Assembly: GCF_028622115.1 (NCBI RefSeq)
Contig: NZ_CP097263.1
Location: 8,308,001 to 8,372,000, forward strand
Length of the DNA stretch: 64,000 bases
From: Kutzneria chonburiensis
GTDB lineage: Bacteria > Actinomycetota > Actinomycetes > Mycobacteriales > Pseudonocardiaceae
Reading direction: 5' to 3'
The notes beneath the pieces are model-generated. The model saw only the letters and a program-made list of their open reading frames with translations. It did not search any database and was not told the origin of the DNA. A program made the translations under genes and the position numbers. Positions 1 through 6,750 of this stretch are shown in pieces. Numbering within the stretch: position 1 is the stretch's first letter; every line of letters starts with the position of its first letter.

Positions 1-1
1 C

Positions 2-805
2 ACCGACACCCCGCTGATCGAGCTGGACCGCTGGCTGCTGCGGCCGTTGCTGGTCTGGCGCCGGCATTTCGAGCTGACCGCCATGCCCGTCGACCCGCGG
101 ACCATCAGCGGCGCCTACGCGTTGGACCAGTGGGGCACGGTCGCCGGTTGGCTGACCGAGCGCACCGAATGGGCCCACGTGAACCCCGCTCGGGCCACCG
201 GTCACCTCAATCGGCTCACCCAGCTCTCCGATGCCGCCGCTTTCGGCCTGAGGACGCCCAGGACGGCCGTGACGACCCAGCCCGGGCGGAGCAGGCCCGG
301 TGGCGGTCAGTGCATCGTCAAGACGGCCGGACGGCACCTCGTCGAACCGCGGCCCGGCGTGCAGCACGGGCTGTTCCCCCGGCCGTTGGACACCTCGCGG
401 GCCGGCGACGTGCCCGAGACCGCGCCGGTGATCGTGCAGCAGTACCTCGCCGCCGACACCGAGCTGCGGGTTTTCGTGGTGGGGGACAAGCTCATCGGCT
501 ACCAGGTCGACAAGTACGACCCGGCGCAGCTGTGGGTCGACCCCGACAACGTGGCCGTGCAGGCCACCGAGGTGCCCCCGGCGTTGGCCGACCGCCTGCT
601 GGCGCTGGCCCGGCACTGGCGGCTCCAGGTCGCCGCCTTCGACCTGCTGGTCGTGGACGGCGAGCACGTGTTCCTGGAGGTCAACGTCAACTGTGACTGG
701 CGCTGGTTCGAGCACCGCGCCGGCTGCACCGACGTGTCCGACGCCGTGCACGAGTGGGTGGCCGTGCGTTTCGGCGAGCTGCTCGCCGCCGATCGGGGCC
801 GCTGA
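2..805 (+). CDS. ATP-grasp family enzyme, probable RiPP-maturation ligase (5' end outside window)
   Basis: The frame is open from the window edge, so the true start lies upstream. ATP-grasp enzymes activate a carboxylate as acyl-phosphate and join it to an amine or hydroxyl. The C-terminal half shows the fold: a Val-Lys ATP-binding strand (CIVKTAG), the VVQQY/LRVFVVGDKLIGYQVDK stretch, then the metal-binding FDLLVVDG...FLEVNVNCDW. The upstream NRLTQLSDAAAFGLRTPRT segment resembles MvdD/RimK-like ribosomal-peptide maturases. A TTG at 47 is not a convincing start because coding sequence continues upstream of it. No precursor peptide or partner methyltransferase is visible downstream, so the substrate is unknown; a RimK-like role on another acceptor is possible. 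Confidence 0.75.
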   Translation, partial: TDTPLIELDRWLLRPLLVWRRHFELTAMPVDPRTISGAYALDQWGTVAGWLTERTEWAHVNPARATGHLNRLTQLSDAAAFGLRTPRTAVTTQPGRSRPGGGQCIVKTAGRHLVEPRPGVQHGLFPRPLDTSRAGDVPETAPVIVQQYLAADTELRVFVVGDKLIGYQVDKYDPAQLWVDPDNVAVQATEVPPALADRLLALARHWRLQVAAFDLLVVDGEHVFLEVNVNCDWRWFEHRAGCTDVSDAVHEWVAVRFGELLAADRGR

Positions 806-919
806 CCCGTGGGCTCGTACCTCCACCGGATGTCCCGCCGATCCGCCGGGTGGGCGAACAGGGTCTCAATTGGCTGTAAGTACCTGACCTTGGGCAGTCG
901 GACGGCTTAGGCTCCCCAG

Positions 920-994
920 GCCCCCGTAGCCCAATCAGGCAGAGGCAGGCCCCTTAAAAGGGTCAGAGTGTCGGTTCGAGTCCGATCGGGGGCA
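920..994 (+). tRNA. tRNA with anticodon TAA (Leu codon UUA) but short class I variable loop
   Basis: A cloverleaf folds by hand. The acceptor GCCCCCG (920-926) pairs with CGGGGGC (987-993), with discriminator A994. The anticodon stem GGCCC/GGGTC encloses loop CTTAAAA (953-959), so the anticodon is TAA at 955-957. The T arm is GTCGG-TTCGAGT-CCGAT, and no CCA is encoded. The D stem is weak at its last pair. The variable loop is only 5 nt (AGAGT), whereas bacterial leucine tRNAs, including the Streptomyces bldA tRNA for UUA, normally have a long class II variable arm. It may be a genuine but unusual UUA reader, a differently charged tRNA, or a decaying copy. Confidence 0.75.
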
Positions 995-1037
995 CAGAGA
1001 GTAATTCCAGCGCTGACAGACTGTCGGCGTTCACCCG

Positions 1038-1511
1038 TTAGGGGAAGGTTCCCGGCCCGCCGAGTGACCAGATCCGGCGGCTGCCACGGGCCAGTGAGCG
1101 AGCCCGGCGGACCAGGTCGTCGATCACCTCGGCATCGGCCGACGGGGGCGTGCCGGTGCGTGGATCGCAGCAGCTGGGCTTGGTGCGGCGGGTGTTGTCG
1201 GTCGGCCAGGTGCCGGCCAGCTGGTACAGGGCGTCGTAGACGTTGCGACCGGGATCGGTGTGCTCGTGTGGACCGACAAGCACGATCCAGGCCCGTTCGG
1301 GGCCCTCGAAAGCCACCACGACACGGTCGTTGTCGCGCAGGTGGCGTACGCACAGCCGGGGCAGCGGCGCGGGGCCGGTGACCCGGTAGCCCAGGGCGGC
1401 GCAGCCGCGGTGGGCGAGGTCGTCAAGGAAGGACTCGTAGGCCTTACGGGCCGGGCCGCGCAGCAGCGCGGCCTGCGCCGAGGCGACGCGGGTCTCGACT
1501 ACTTCGATCAC
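1038..1511 (-). CDS. Putative toxin of a type II toxin-antitoxin-like pair
   Basis: This 157-residue protein is translated from an ATG overlapping the stop of the upstream gene by 4 bp (ATGA), so the two are surely co-transcribed. The central part (WIVLVGPHEHTDPGRNVYDALYQLAG) has the spacing of the last strands of RelE/ParE-like proteins, and proteins with this arrangement are often annotated as RelE/StbE-type mRNA interferases in actinobacteria. Three Cys residues lie in the first 125 residues. Family assignment is by pattern only, and no catalytic residues can be assigned. The alternative is an unrelated conserved partner of the DNA-binding protein upstream. Confidence 0.5.
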   Translation of the reverse strand: MIEVVETRVASAQAALLRGPARKAYESFLDDLAHRGCAALGYRVTGPAPLPRLCVRHLRDNDRVVVAFEGPERAWIVLVGPHEHTDPGRNVYDALYQLAGTWPTDNTRRTKPSCCDPRTGTPPSADAEVIDDLVRRARSLARGSRRIWSLGGPGTFP

Positions 1512-1969
1512 TCAGTGATCGTCGTCCCCGCGCGCACAACCGTTCCCTCGCCCCGTACGACCTGGTCGAGGCTCTCGGCGAGATCGTCGCGCTCCAGCAG
1601 GGCCTGGTCGGTCAGGCGGCGGTGCACTTCGTCCAGCAGGCCGCGGGTGCGGCCGATCCGGCGGATCTCGCGGACCAGGTGCATGACCTCGTGCACGCGG
1701 CGGGGTTCTAGACGCATGGTCGGCTCCTGCTCGCTGACCAGCAGCACGCCTTCGCTGGCCCAGGCCCGTACCGTCTTCTCGGTCAGGTCGAGCAGGTCGG
1801 CCGCCACCACCGGACGGATCGGCATGGCCGTGGCCAGCAGGTTGTCCGCGACGTCGTAGAGCTTGCTGCGCCCGGGGGCGCCGCTGGGCAGCGTGCCGGC
1901 GACCTCTTCGATCGCCTCGACGTTGGCCAGCAGCCGCTCGGTCTGCTCTTTCTCGGCGGCCACCGACAT
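1508..1969 (-). CDS. Putative antitoxin / MerR-like helix-turn-helix regulator
   Basis: A 153-residue protein with a central helix-turn-helix of the excisionase/MerR kind (residues about 55-85: VVAADLLDLTEKTVRAWASEGVL), followed by a charged helical region (HLVREIRRIGRTRGLLDEVHRRL) that could dimerise or bind the partner. The start is fixed by a GGGGAGG ribosome-binding site 5 nt before the ATG. It is the first gene of a two-gene operon with the putative toxin, and an 8-bp palindrome lies just upstream (1990-2020). Antitoxin-first order, 4-bp overlap and an operator next to the start are the usual layout of autoregulated type II modules. The antitoxin role is inferred from layout. Confidence 0.55.
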   Translation of the reverse strand: MSVAAEKEQTERLLANVEAIEEVAGTLPSGAPGRSKLYDVADNLLATAMPIRPVVAADLLDLTEKTVRAWASEGVLLVSEQEPTMRLEPRRVHEVMHLVREIRRIGRTRGLLDEVHRRLTDQALLERDDLAESLDQVVRGEGTVVRAGTTITE

Positions 1970-1989
1970 GACAACCTCCCCATGTATTG

Positions 1990-2020
1990 ACTACCGATTA
2001 TGGGGTGTGTTTTCGGTAGT
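1990..2020. promoter_or_regulatory. Inverted repeat, probable operator of the putative toxin-antitoxin operon
   Basis: ACTACCGA (1990-1997) and its exact reverse complement TCGGTAGT (2013-2020) are separated by 15 bp. The half-site centres are about 23 bp apart, roughly two helical turns, as expected for a dimeric HTH protein. The site lies 21-51 bp upstream of the antitoxin ATG, in locally A+T-richer DNA than its surroundings. Confidence 0.6.
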
Positions 2021-2156
2021 TGCAAGTCCGCTTCACGTGAAACGTCAAGCGGACGCGCCGTGTTGGGCGGACTTTCATTCGCCCTGGTGACGGGCGTCAC
2101 GAAGTTGAGGCCGGGCTGATGTAGGTTCGTCTCCCTGCTCCCGTAGAGATGACGCG

Positions 2157-3062
2157 ATGCCCAGTCCCGAGTTCGAGGCGCTGATCACGGCGATCCGGGC
2201 CAGTCCACGGCCCGAGCCGGCCGCCGGGTCGGCCGGCGTGCGGCAGGCACGGGAATCGATGGACCTGGCGCTGGGCTCGATCCCGTTGGCCGACGGCGTG
2301 CTCACCGGCGAGACCGACGCCGGCGGCTGTCCGGCGGTGTGGGTCCGGCCGCAGGGCGGCGCGATGGACCGGGTGCTGCTCTACCTGCACGGCGGCGGCT
2401 ACCGGGCCGGCTCGGCCGGCGCGTTCAGCGGCTTCGCCTCGCACTTCGCCTCCGTGATGGGCATGCCGGCGCTGCTGCCCGACTACCGGCTCGCGCCGGA
2501 ACACCCGTTCCCGTCGGCCGTCGAGGACGCCGTGCAGGCCTACAAGTGGCTGCTGGCCGAGGGCTACTCGCCGGGACGGGTCGTGCTGCTCGGCGACACC
2601 GCCGGCGGCGGCCTGGTCGTCGCCACCATGCTCGCCGCCCGCGATCTCGGTTTACCGCAGCCCGCCGCCGGGGCGTGCCTGAGTCCGTTGTTCGACCTCA
2701 CCGCCAGCGGCGAGTCCTACGACAAGTTCGCCGAGGACGACCCCATCTACAGTCGTGCGCAAGCGCTTGCCGCCGCCACCGACTACCTGGGCGAGGCCAG
2801 TCCCCGTGAGCCACTCGCCTCGCCCTTGTTCGCCGACCTCTCCGGTCTCGCGCCTCTCATGGTCCACGCCGCCGACCGTGAGGTCCTCGTCGACGACGCC
2901 CGCACCCTCGTCGCCGGCGTCCTCGCCGCCGGCGGCCGGGCCAACCTCGAGGTCTGGCCCGACCTCATGCACTTCTGGCACGTCTTCGTGCCCGACATCC
3001 CCGAGTCCACGGCGGCCGTGCTCGGCGTGGCCGAGTTCCTGCTGACCTACATCGGCGCCTGA
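2157..3062 (+). CDS. HSL-family alpha/beta hydrolase with Thr in the nucleophile position
   Basis: A 301-residue protein of the hormone-sensitive-lipase group. The oxyanion-hole motif HGGGY is at about residues 79-83, the conserved DYRLAPEHPFPSAVEDA segment follows, and the acid (AADREVLVDD) and His (DLMHFWH) regions are near the C terminus. The nucleophile elbow reads GDTAGGG, whereas the family normally has GDSAGG. Thr therefore replaces the catalytic Ser, which predicts weak, altered or lost esterase activity. The gene also carries a TTA codon at 2652-2654, rare in this genome. An ATG at 2149 is in a different frame. It ends 1 bp before the convergent secreted-protein gene. The substrate is unknown. 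Confidence 0.8.
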   Translation: MPSPEFEALITAIRASPRPEPAAGSAGVRQARESMDLALGSIPLADGVLTGETDAGGCPAVWVRPQGGAMDRVLLYLHGGGYRAGSAGAFSGFASHFASVMGMPALLPDYRLAPEHPFPSAVEDAVQAYKWLLAEGYSPGRVVLLGDTAGGGLVVATMLAARDLGLPQPAAGACLSPLFDLTASGESYDKFAEDDPIYSRAQALAAATDYLGEASPREPLASPLFADLSGLAPLMVHAADREVLVDDARTLVAGVLAAGGRANLEVWPDLMHFWHVFVPDIPESTAAVLGVAEFLLTYIGA

Positions 3063-3063
3063 C

Positions 3064-3468
3064 TCAACGGCTGAACGTGTAGGTGCTCCAGCTGCCGGTG
3101 CTGACGAAGCCACGGGCCAGCCAGTCGTTGGGTCCGCCGGGCGGGTTGGTGATTTCCACGCCGGTGAAGCCGGTGTTGGCCTTGTGCGGTGGGATCGATG
3201 TGGTGGGGCCGGGAATGGTGGTGCCGAAGAAGAGCAGGTCGGCCCGGCCGGTCAGGGTGTACTGGCTGTTGTTGGTGACGAAGACGACGGCCAGCACACT
3301 GGTGTCGCCGAACGAGGTGTACTCCATGCACGTGTTGGCGATGATGTCCGGGGCGATCACCTTGGCGCCGCTGCACACCTTGCCCTCCTCGGGCGGGTCG
3401 GCGTACGCGGTTGTCGCGGTGCCGGCCATGAGCGCGGCGGCGGCCAGCAGGGTGGCAGTTTTTCTCAT
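3064..3468 (-). CDS. Small secreted protein, paralogue of the next gene
   Basis: A 134-residue protein with a clear Sec signal peptide: MRK, a hydrophobic Ala/Leu stretch, then an AYA-DPP cleavage site. The mature part is about 110 residues with two Cys. It ends in WSTYTFSR, nearly the same as the end (WSTYTYSP) of the protein encoded just upstream on the same strand. Both share MRK-type signal peptides, DPP after cleavage, and a VTNNS(Q/G)Y motif. The start was chosen as the Met beginning the signal peptide; upstream in-frame codons encode nothing convincing. No family is recognised. The pair looks like a tandem duplication of a small beta-rich extracellular protein. Confidence 0.75.
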   Translation of the reverse strand: MRKTATLLAAAALMAGTATTAYADPPEEGKVCSGAKVIAPDIIANTCMEYTSFGDTSVLAVVFVTNNSQYTLTGRADLLFFGTTIPGPTTSIPPHKANTGFTGVEITNPPGGPNDWLARGFVSTGSWSTYTFSR

Positions 3469-3541
3469 GCACCAAGGGAAGTGCACGCCAGAGCCCGGCG
3501 GCCAGGGTGTGCGTTCCCCACTGCCCGGGAGGAATTCCCGG

Positions 3542-3946
3542 CTACGGGCTGTACGTGTAGGTGCTCCAGTTGGCCGACCAGAGGTCGCCGCGGCCGATGC
3601 AGTTCTCCCCACAGGCCGGGTCTTGCACCCTGGTGCCCTCCACTTGCTGCGACTGGCCCGGGGCGACGGTCTGGTAGGTCCCGGGAACCACGGTCGAACC
3701 GGACAGCAGATCGGCCTGCACGCCAACCGAATACCCGCTGTTGTTGGTCACGTTGACGATCGCCCAGGAGTAGGTGGGGGCGTATTCGAAGGTGTGCATG
3801 CAGGTCTTGACCTGCACGTACGGTGCGACCACGACGACGGGGCTGCAGTGGTCGATGATCACCGGCGGGTCGGCGTGCGCGGCGCCGGCGGTGCCGAGCG
3901 TGAGCCCGGCGGCGGCCAGCAGAGTGACGATCTTTCGCATGGGCAC
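3542..3946 (-). CDS. Small secreted protein, paralogue of the preceding gene
   Basis: A 134-residue protein (132 if translation starts at the second ATG, 3940) with a Sec signal peptide ending in HA-DPP. The mature region has four Cys (HCSPVV, KTCMH, DPACGENC), two more than its paralogue, and the shared VTNNSGYSVGVQADLL segment and WSTYTYSP ending. It precedes the shorter paralogue by 73 bp on the same strand, so one transcript could carry both. Function unknown; an extracellular or envelope-associated beta-sandwich protein is a guess from composition. Confidence 0.75.
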   Translation of the reverse strand: MPMRKIVTLLAAAGLTLGTAGAAHADPPVIIDHCSPVVVVAPYVQVKTCMHTFEYAPTYSWAIVNVTNNSGYSVGVQADLLSGSTVVPGTYQTVAPGQSQQVEGTRVQDPACGENCIGRGDLWSANWSTYTYSP

Positions 3947-4015
3947 AGGGAAAACGATCGACCGGCCCGGTGGCCAGGGTGCGTGCTCCCAGGGAATCGG
4001 GAATCTCGCCCGGGT

Positions 4016-5575
4016 TCACGGGTCGTCGCCGAGGCGAGCGTCCTCCAGGTCGAGGGTGCGTTGCAACCGGCGACGGGTGTTGTCGTCGATGGCGCCGTCG
4101 TCGAAAAGCCTGGCCAGCTCGGCCATTTCCACGGCGAGCAGGTCGCGGCGCAGTCTGCGGTACACGGCGGCGGTGGAGGAGCCGGGCGGCTCCTCGGGGG
4201 TGTCGCCGCGGTCGATCCGGGTCAGCAGGGCCTGCCGGAGCCGGTCGAGCACGTCGTGCGGCGCCGTCTCCAGGTCGTAGAGCTGCTCCAGGTGCGCGAG
4301 ACCGGCCTCGGCCAGCCGCATGTTGGCGACGTCCTGCTCCTTGCGGGCCTCGGCCGGCGTGCGGGCGATGCCGGCCCGTTTGACCAGCGGCGCGAGGGTG
4401 AAACCCTGGGCCACCAAGGTGATCACGATGACGGTGGTGGCCAGGGCGAGCACGAGGTCGCGCTGTGGAACGGGTTGGCCGTCGTCGGCCAGTAACGGAA
4501 TGGACAGCACGGCGGCGAGCGGCACCACGCCCCGTGCCCCGGCCCAGGAGACCACTGTGGACGTACGCCAGTTGAGCCGCTTGTTGCCGCGCCGGATCTG
4601 CATGATCCAGCCGAGCGGGAACACCCACAGGAACCGGACGGCGATGAGGGCGGCGGTGATCACCAGCGCCTGCCACGGCCAGCCGGGGTCGGAGCCGGCC
4701 AGCGCCCGTACCAGATAGGGCAGCTGGAGCCCGATGAGCGCGAACACGGCGCTCTCCAGGATGAAGATCACGGTGCCGTACACGGCGTCGATCTGGAGCC
4801 GGATGTGCGCGGTGGTGATCTTCGGCGTCTGCGCGCCGAGCACGATGCTGCACACCACCACGGCGGTCACGCCGGAGCCGCCGATCGTCTCCGCGAGCAC
4901 GTAGGCCGAGTACGGGCTGACCAGCGCGATCACGGTTTCCAGCACGGGATCCACGGTCCGCCGCCGGATCAGCCAGATGCCGGCCGCGACCACCAGCCCG
5001 ACGATCACGCCGCCGCCGGCCAACAGCGCGAACTCGCCGGCGATGGACTCGAACGACACCGCCCCGCCGGCGATCGCCGCCAGCACGGCCAGCCGGAACA
5101 GCACGAGGCTGGTGGCGTCGTTGAACAGGCTCTCGGCCTGCACCAACACCCGGATCCGTGGCGGCAGCGACAGGCGTCTACCGAGTGCGCTGACGGCAAC
5201 CGGGTCGGTGCTGGCCAGTACGGCCCCGAGCACGAACGCCATGCTGGCCGGCAGCGGCGCCACGGCGGCCGCCACCAGCCCGACCACGCCGGCCGAGGCC
5301 AGCACCAGGCCGATCGCCAGCACGGTGACCGGACGCCACACCGCGCGCAGGTCCCGCCACGGCATCTCCTCGCCGGCCGCGTAGATCAGCGGCGGCAGTA
5401 CGACCAGGCTGACCAGCTCCGGCGTTGCGCGGATCTCCGGGACGCCGGGCAGCAGGCCCACGACCACGCCCGCCACCACCAGCAGCGACGGCGCGGGGAT
5501 GCTCAGCCGCCGGGCGAACGTGGCGACCACGGTCGCCAGCACCACCAGCAGGAGAACCGTCTCCACGCTCTGCAT
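4016..5575 (-). CDS. Monovalent cation:proton antiporter, CPA1/NhaP type
   Basis: A 519-residue membrane protein with about 12 hydrophobic segments in the first 410 residues and a charged helical cytoplasmic tail of about 110 residues. CPA1 hallmarks are the STDPVAVSALG segment and the ion-binding Asn-Asp pair in SLFNDATSLVLF. WAGARGVVPLA matches the conserved late transmembrane segment. Such proteins exchange Na+ (sometimes K+) for H+ across the plasma membrane for pH and salt homeostasis. The ATG at 5575 (MQSVETV) fits the start of the first membrane helix; an in-frame GTG at 5605 would add ten polar residues. It stands alone between the secreted pair and the response regulator. Confidence 0.9.
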   Translation of the reverse strand: MQSVETVLLLVVLATVVATFARRLSIPAPSLLVVAGVVVGLLPGVPEIRATPELVSLVVLPPLIYAAGEEMPWRDLRAVWRPVTVLAIGLVLASAGVVGLVAAAVAPLPASMAFVLGAVLASTDPVAVSALGRRLSLPPRIRVLVQAESLFNDATSLVLFRLAVLAAIAGGAVSFESIAGEFALLAGGGVIVGLVVAAGIWLIRRRTVDPVLETVIALVSPYSAYVLAETIGGSGVTAVVVCSIVLGAQTPKITTAHIRLQIDAVYGTVIFILESAVFALIGLQLPYLVRALAGSDPGWPWQALVITAALIAVRFLWVFPLGWIMQIRRGNKRLNWRTSTVVSWAGARGVVPLAAVLSIPLLADDGQPVPQRDLVLALATTVIVITLVAQGFTLAPLVKRAGIARTPAEARKEQDVANMRLAEAGLAHLEQLYDLETAPHDVLDRLRQALLTRIDRGDTPEEPPGSSTAAVYRRLRRDLLAVEMAELARLFDDGAIDDNTRRRLQRTLDLEDARLGDDP

Positions 5576-5673
5576 CGCGGGCACGCCTTTCGTCGGGGTC
5601 ACCAACCACCGCCGACCAGACTTCCCGGCACACCGCCTCGAACCTTACCTAACGCGCCACCCGAAAGTGTGAA

Positions 5674-6318
5674 TCAGCCGTTGAGGTAGGCCAGCACCGC
5701 CAGCACCCGCCGGTTGTCGTCCTCGTGCTGGTGCAGGTTGAGCTTGGTGAAGATGTTGTTGGTGTGCTTGCCGACCGCCTTCTCCGTGACGAACAGGCGC
5801 CCGGCGATCGCCGCGTTGGACCGGCCTTCGGCCATCAGCCCGAGCACCTCCTTCTCCCGTGGCGTCAGCGACCCGATCGGGGCGTCCCGCTCGCGGCTGC
5901 TCAGCAGCTGGGCCACGACCTCCGGGTCCATCGCCGTGCCGCCGTCGGCCACGCGGCGCACCGCGTCGATGAACTGCTTCACATCCGAGATGCGGTCCTT
6001 GAGCAGGTAGCCGACGCCGCCGCTGCGGTCGGACAGCAGCTCGCGGGCGTAGAGCTGCTCCACGTACTGGGACAGCACCAGCACCGGCAGCCCCGGCATC
6101 GTCCGCCGGGCCTCGATCGCCGCGCGCAGGCCTTCGTCGGTGAAGGTCGGCGGCAGCCGCACGTCCACCACCGCCACGTCCGGCTTGTGCTCGGTCAGCG
6201 CCGCCAACAGCTCCGGCCCGGACTCCACGGCCGCCACGACCTCGAAGCCGTGCGCCTGCAACAGCCGGATCAGGCCGTCCCGGAGCAGCAGCAGGTCTTC
6301 CGCGATCACTACACGCAC
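5674..6318 (-). CDS. NarL/FixJ-family response regulator
   Basis: A 214-residue regulator. The receiver domain has the acidic pair E7-D8, phosphoacceptor D52 (VVDVRLPP) and K107 (YLLKD). The C-terminal LuxR-type HTH is at about residues 145-205 (LTPREKEVLGLMAEGRSNAAIAGRLFVTEKAVGKH). In the usual scheme a partner histidine kinase phosphorylates D52 and the HTH then binds promoters. No kinase gene is next to it: the region immediately upstream (6328-6654) encodes only a short membrane-like product and a degenerate fragment, so this is an orphan regulator here. The start is a GTG directly followed by the core strand RVVIAED. Confidence 0.9.
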   Translation of the reverse strand: MRVVIAEDLLLLRDGLIRLLQAHGFEVVAAVESGPELLAALTEHKPDVAVVDVRLPPTFTDEGLRAAIEARRTMPGLPVLVLSQYVEQLYARELLSDRSGGVGYLLKDRISDVKQFIDAVRRVADGGTAMDPEVVAQLLSSRERDAPIGSLTPREKEVLGLMAEGRSNAAIAGRLFVTEKAVGKHTNNIFTKLNLHQHEDDNRRVLAVLAYLNG

Positions 6319-6327
6319 GCTGCCGAG

Positions 6328-6654
6328 CTAACCACAGCTCACCGGCGGCCGAGTGCCGTTTGCAGCAGGGGCAACAGCTCCTGAGCCTTCGGTGTCTGCT
6401 CCAAGAGGGTCTCCACCCCGGGATCGTCGAAGCCTGCCCATTGCAAAACCGGTTGACGCGCTGACCAGCGCCATGCCGGTGGTGACCCCAGTGCCGCCGG
6501 CCATCGTGAGACTCAACGCCATGATCGGGATCGCGCCGAGGGCAGCGCAGGCGACAAGGCGGATCGTTCGGGCCGTGCGCAGATCGTCGGCAAGGATCCA
6601 ACGCAGTAGGCGCACACTCTCGGCGACAGACGAGCCGCTGGTCTTGTTGATCAC
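6328..6654 (-). CDS. Short hypothetical membrane-like protein, possibly a gene remnant
   Basis: An open frame of 108 codons from a GTG preceded by GGAG. It encodes an amphipathic N-terminus (SVAESVRLLRWILADDLRTARTIRL), one or two hydrophobic helices (VACAALGAIPIMALSLTMAGG and TGMALVSASTGFAMG), then an implausible Arg/Gly/Pro tail. In the region of that tail a second frame reads a more protein-like acidic helical end (VLQWAGFDDPGVETLLEQTPKAQ, then LLPLLQTALGRR) that stops just before the response-regulator gene. Base composition is less G+C-rich than neighbours. A frameshifted remnant of a larger gene, perhaps a sensor partner of the regulator, is as likely as a functional small protein. Confidence 0.35.
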   Translation of the reverse strand: MINKTSGSSVAESVRLLRWILADDLRTARTIRLVACAALGAIPIMALSLTMAGGTGVTTGMALVSASTGFAMGRLRRSRGGDPLGADTEGSGAVAPAANGTRPPVSCG

Positions 6655-6702
6655 TCCGTATTTGTATGTCCTCGTCGCCCGGACATGGTGGTAGCCAGTG
6701 CC

Positions 6703-6733
6703 ATCTGTGGACAACTCGAAGTTGTCCACAGAT
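6703..6733. terminator. 14-bp perfect inverted repeat downstream of pqqB, containing two DnaA-box-like sequences
   Basis: ATCTGTGGACAACT (6703-6716) and its exact complement (6720-6733) enclose a 3-nt loop. The hairpin lies 17 bp past the pqqB stop, so it probably ends the pqq transcript. Its arms contain TGTGGACAA (6706-6714) and TTGTCCACA (6722-6730), which are inverted copies of the DnaA-box form preferred in high-G+C actinomycetes. Whether DnaA binds here cannot be told from sequence. Confidence 0.6.
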
Positions 6734-6750
6734 GTTGGACGTGCGCTTGG

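Noticed and set aside
6703-6733. Chromosomal replication origin
   Set aside because: Only two DnaA-like boxes, in one palindrome at an operon end, with no box cluster, AT-rich region, dnaA or dnaN nearby.
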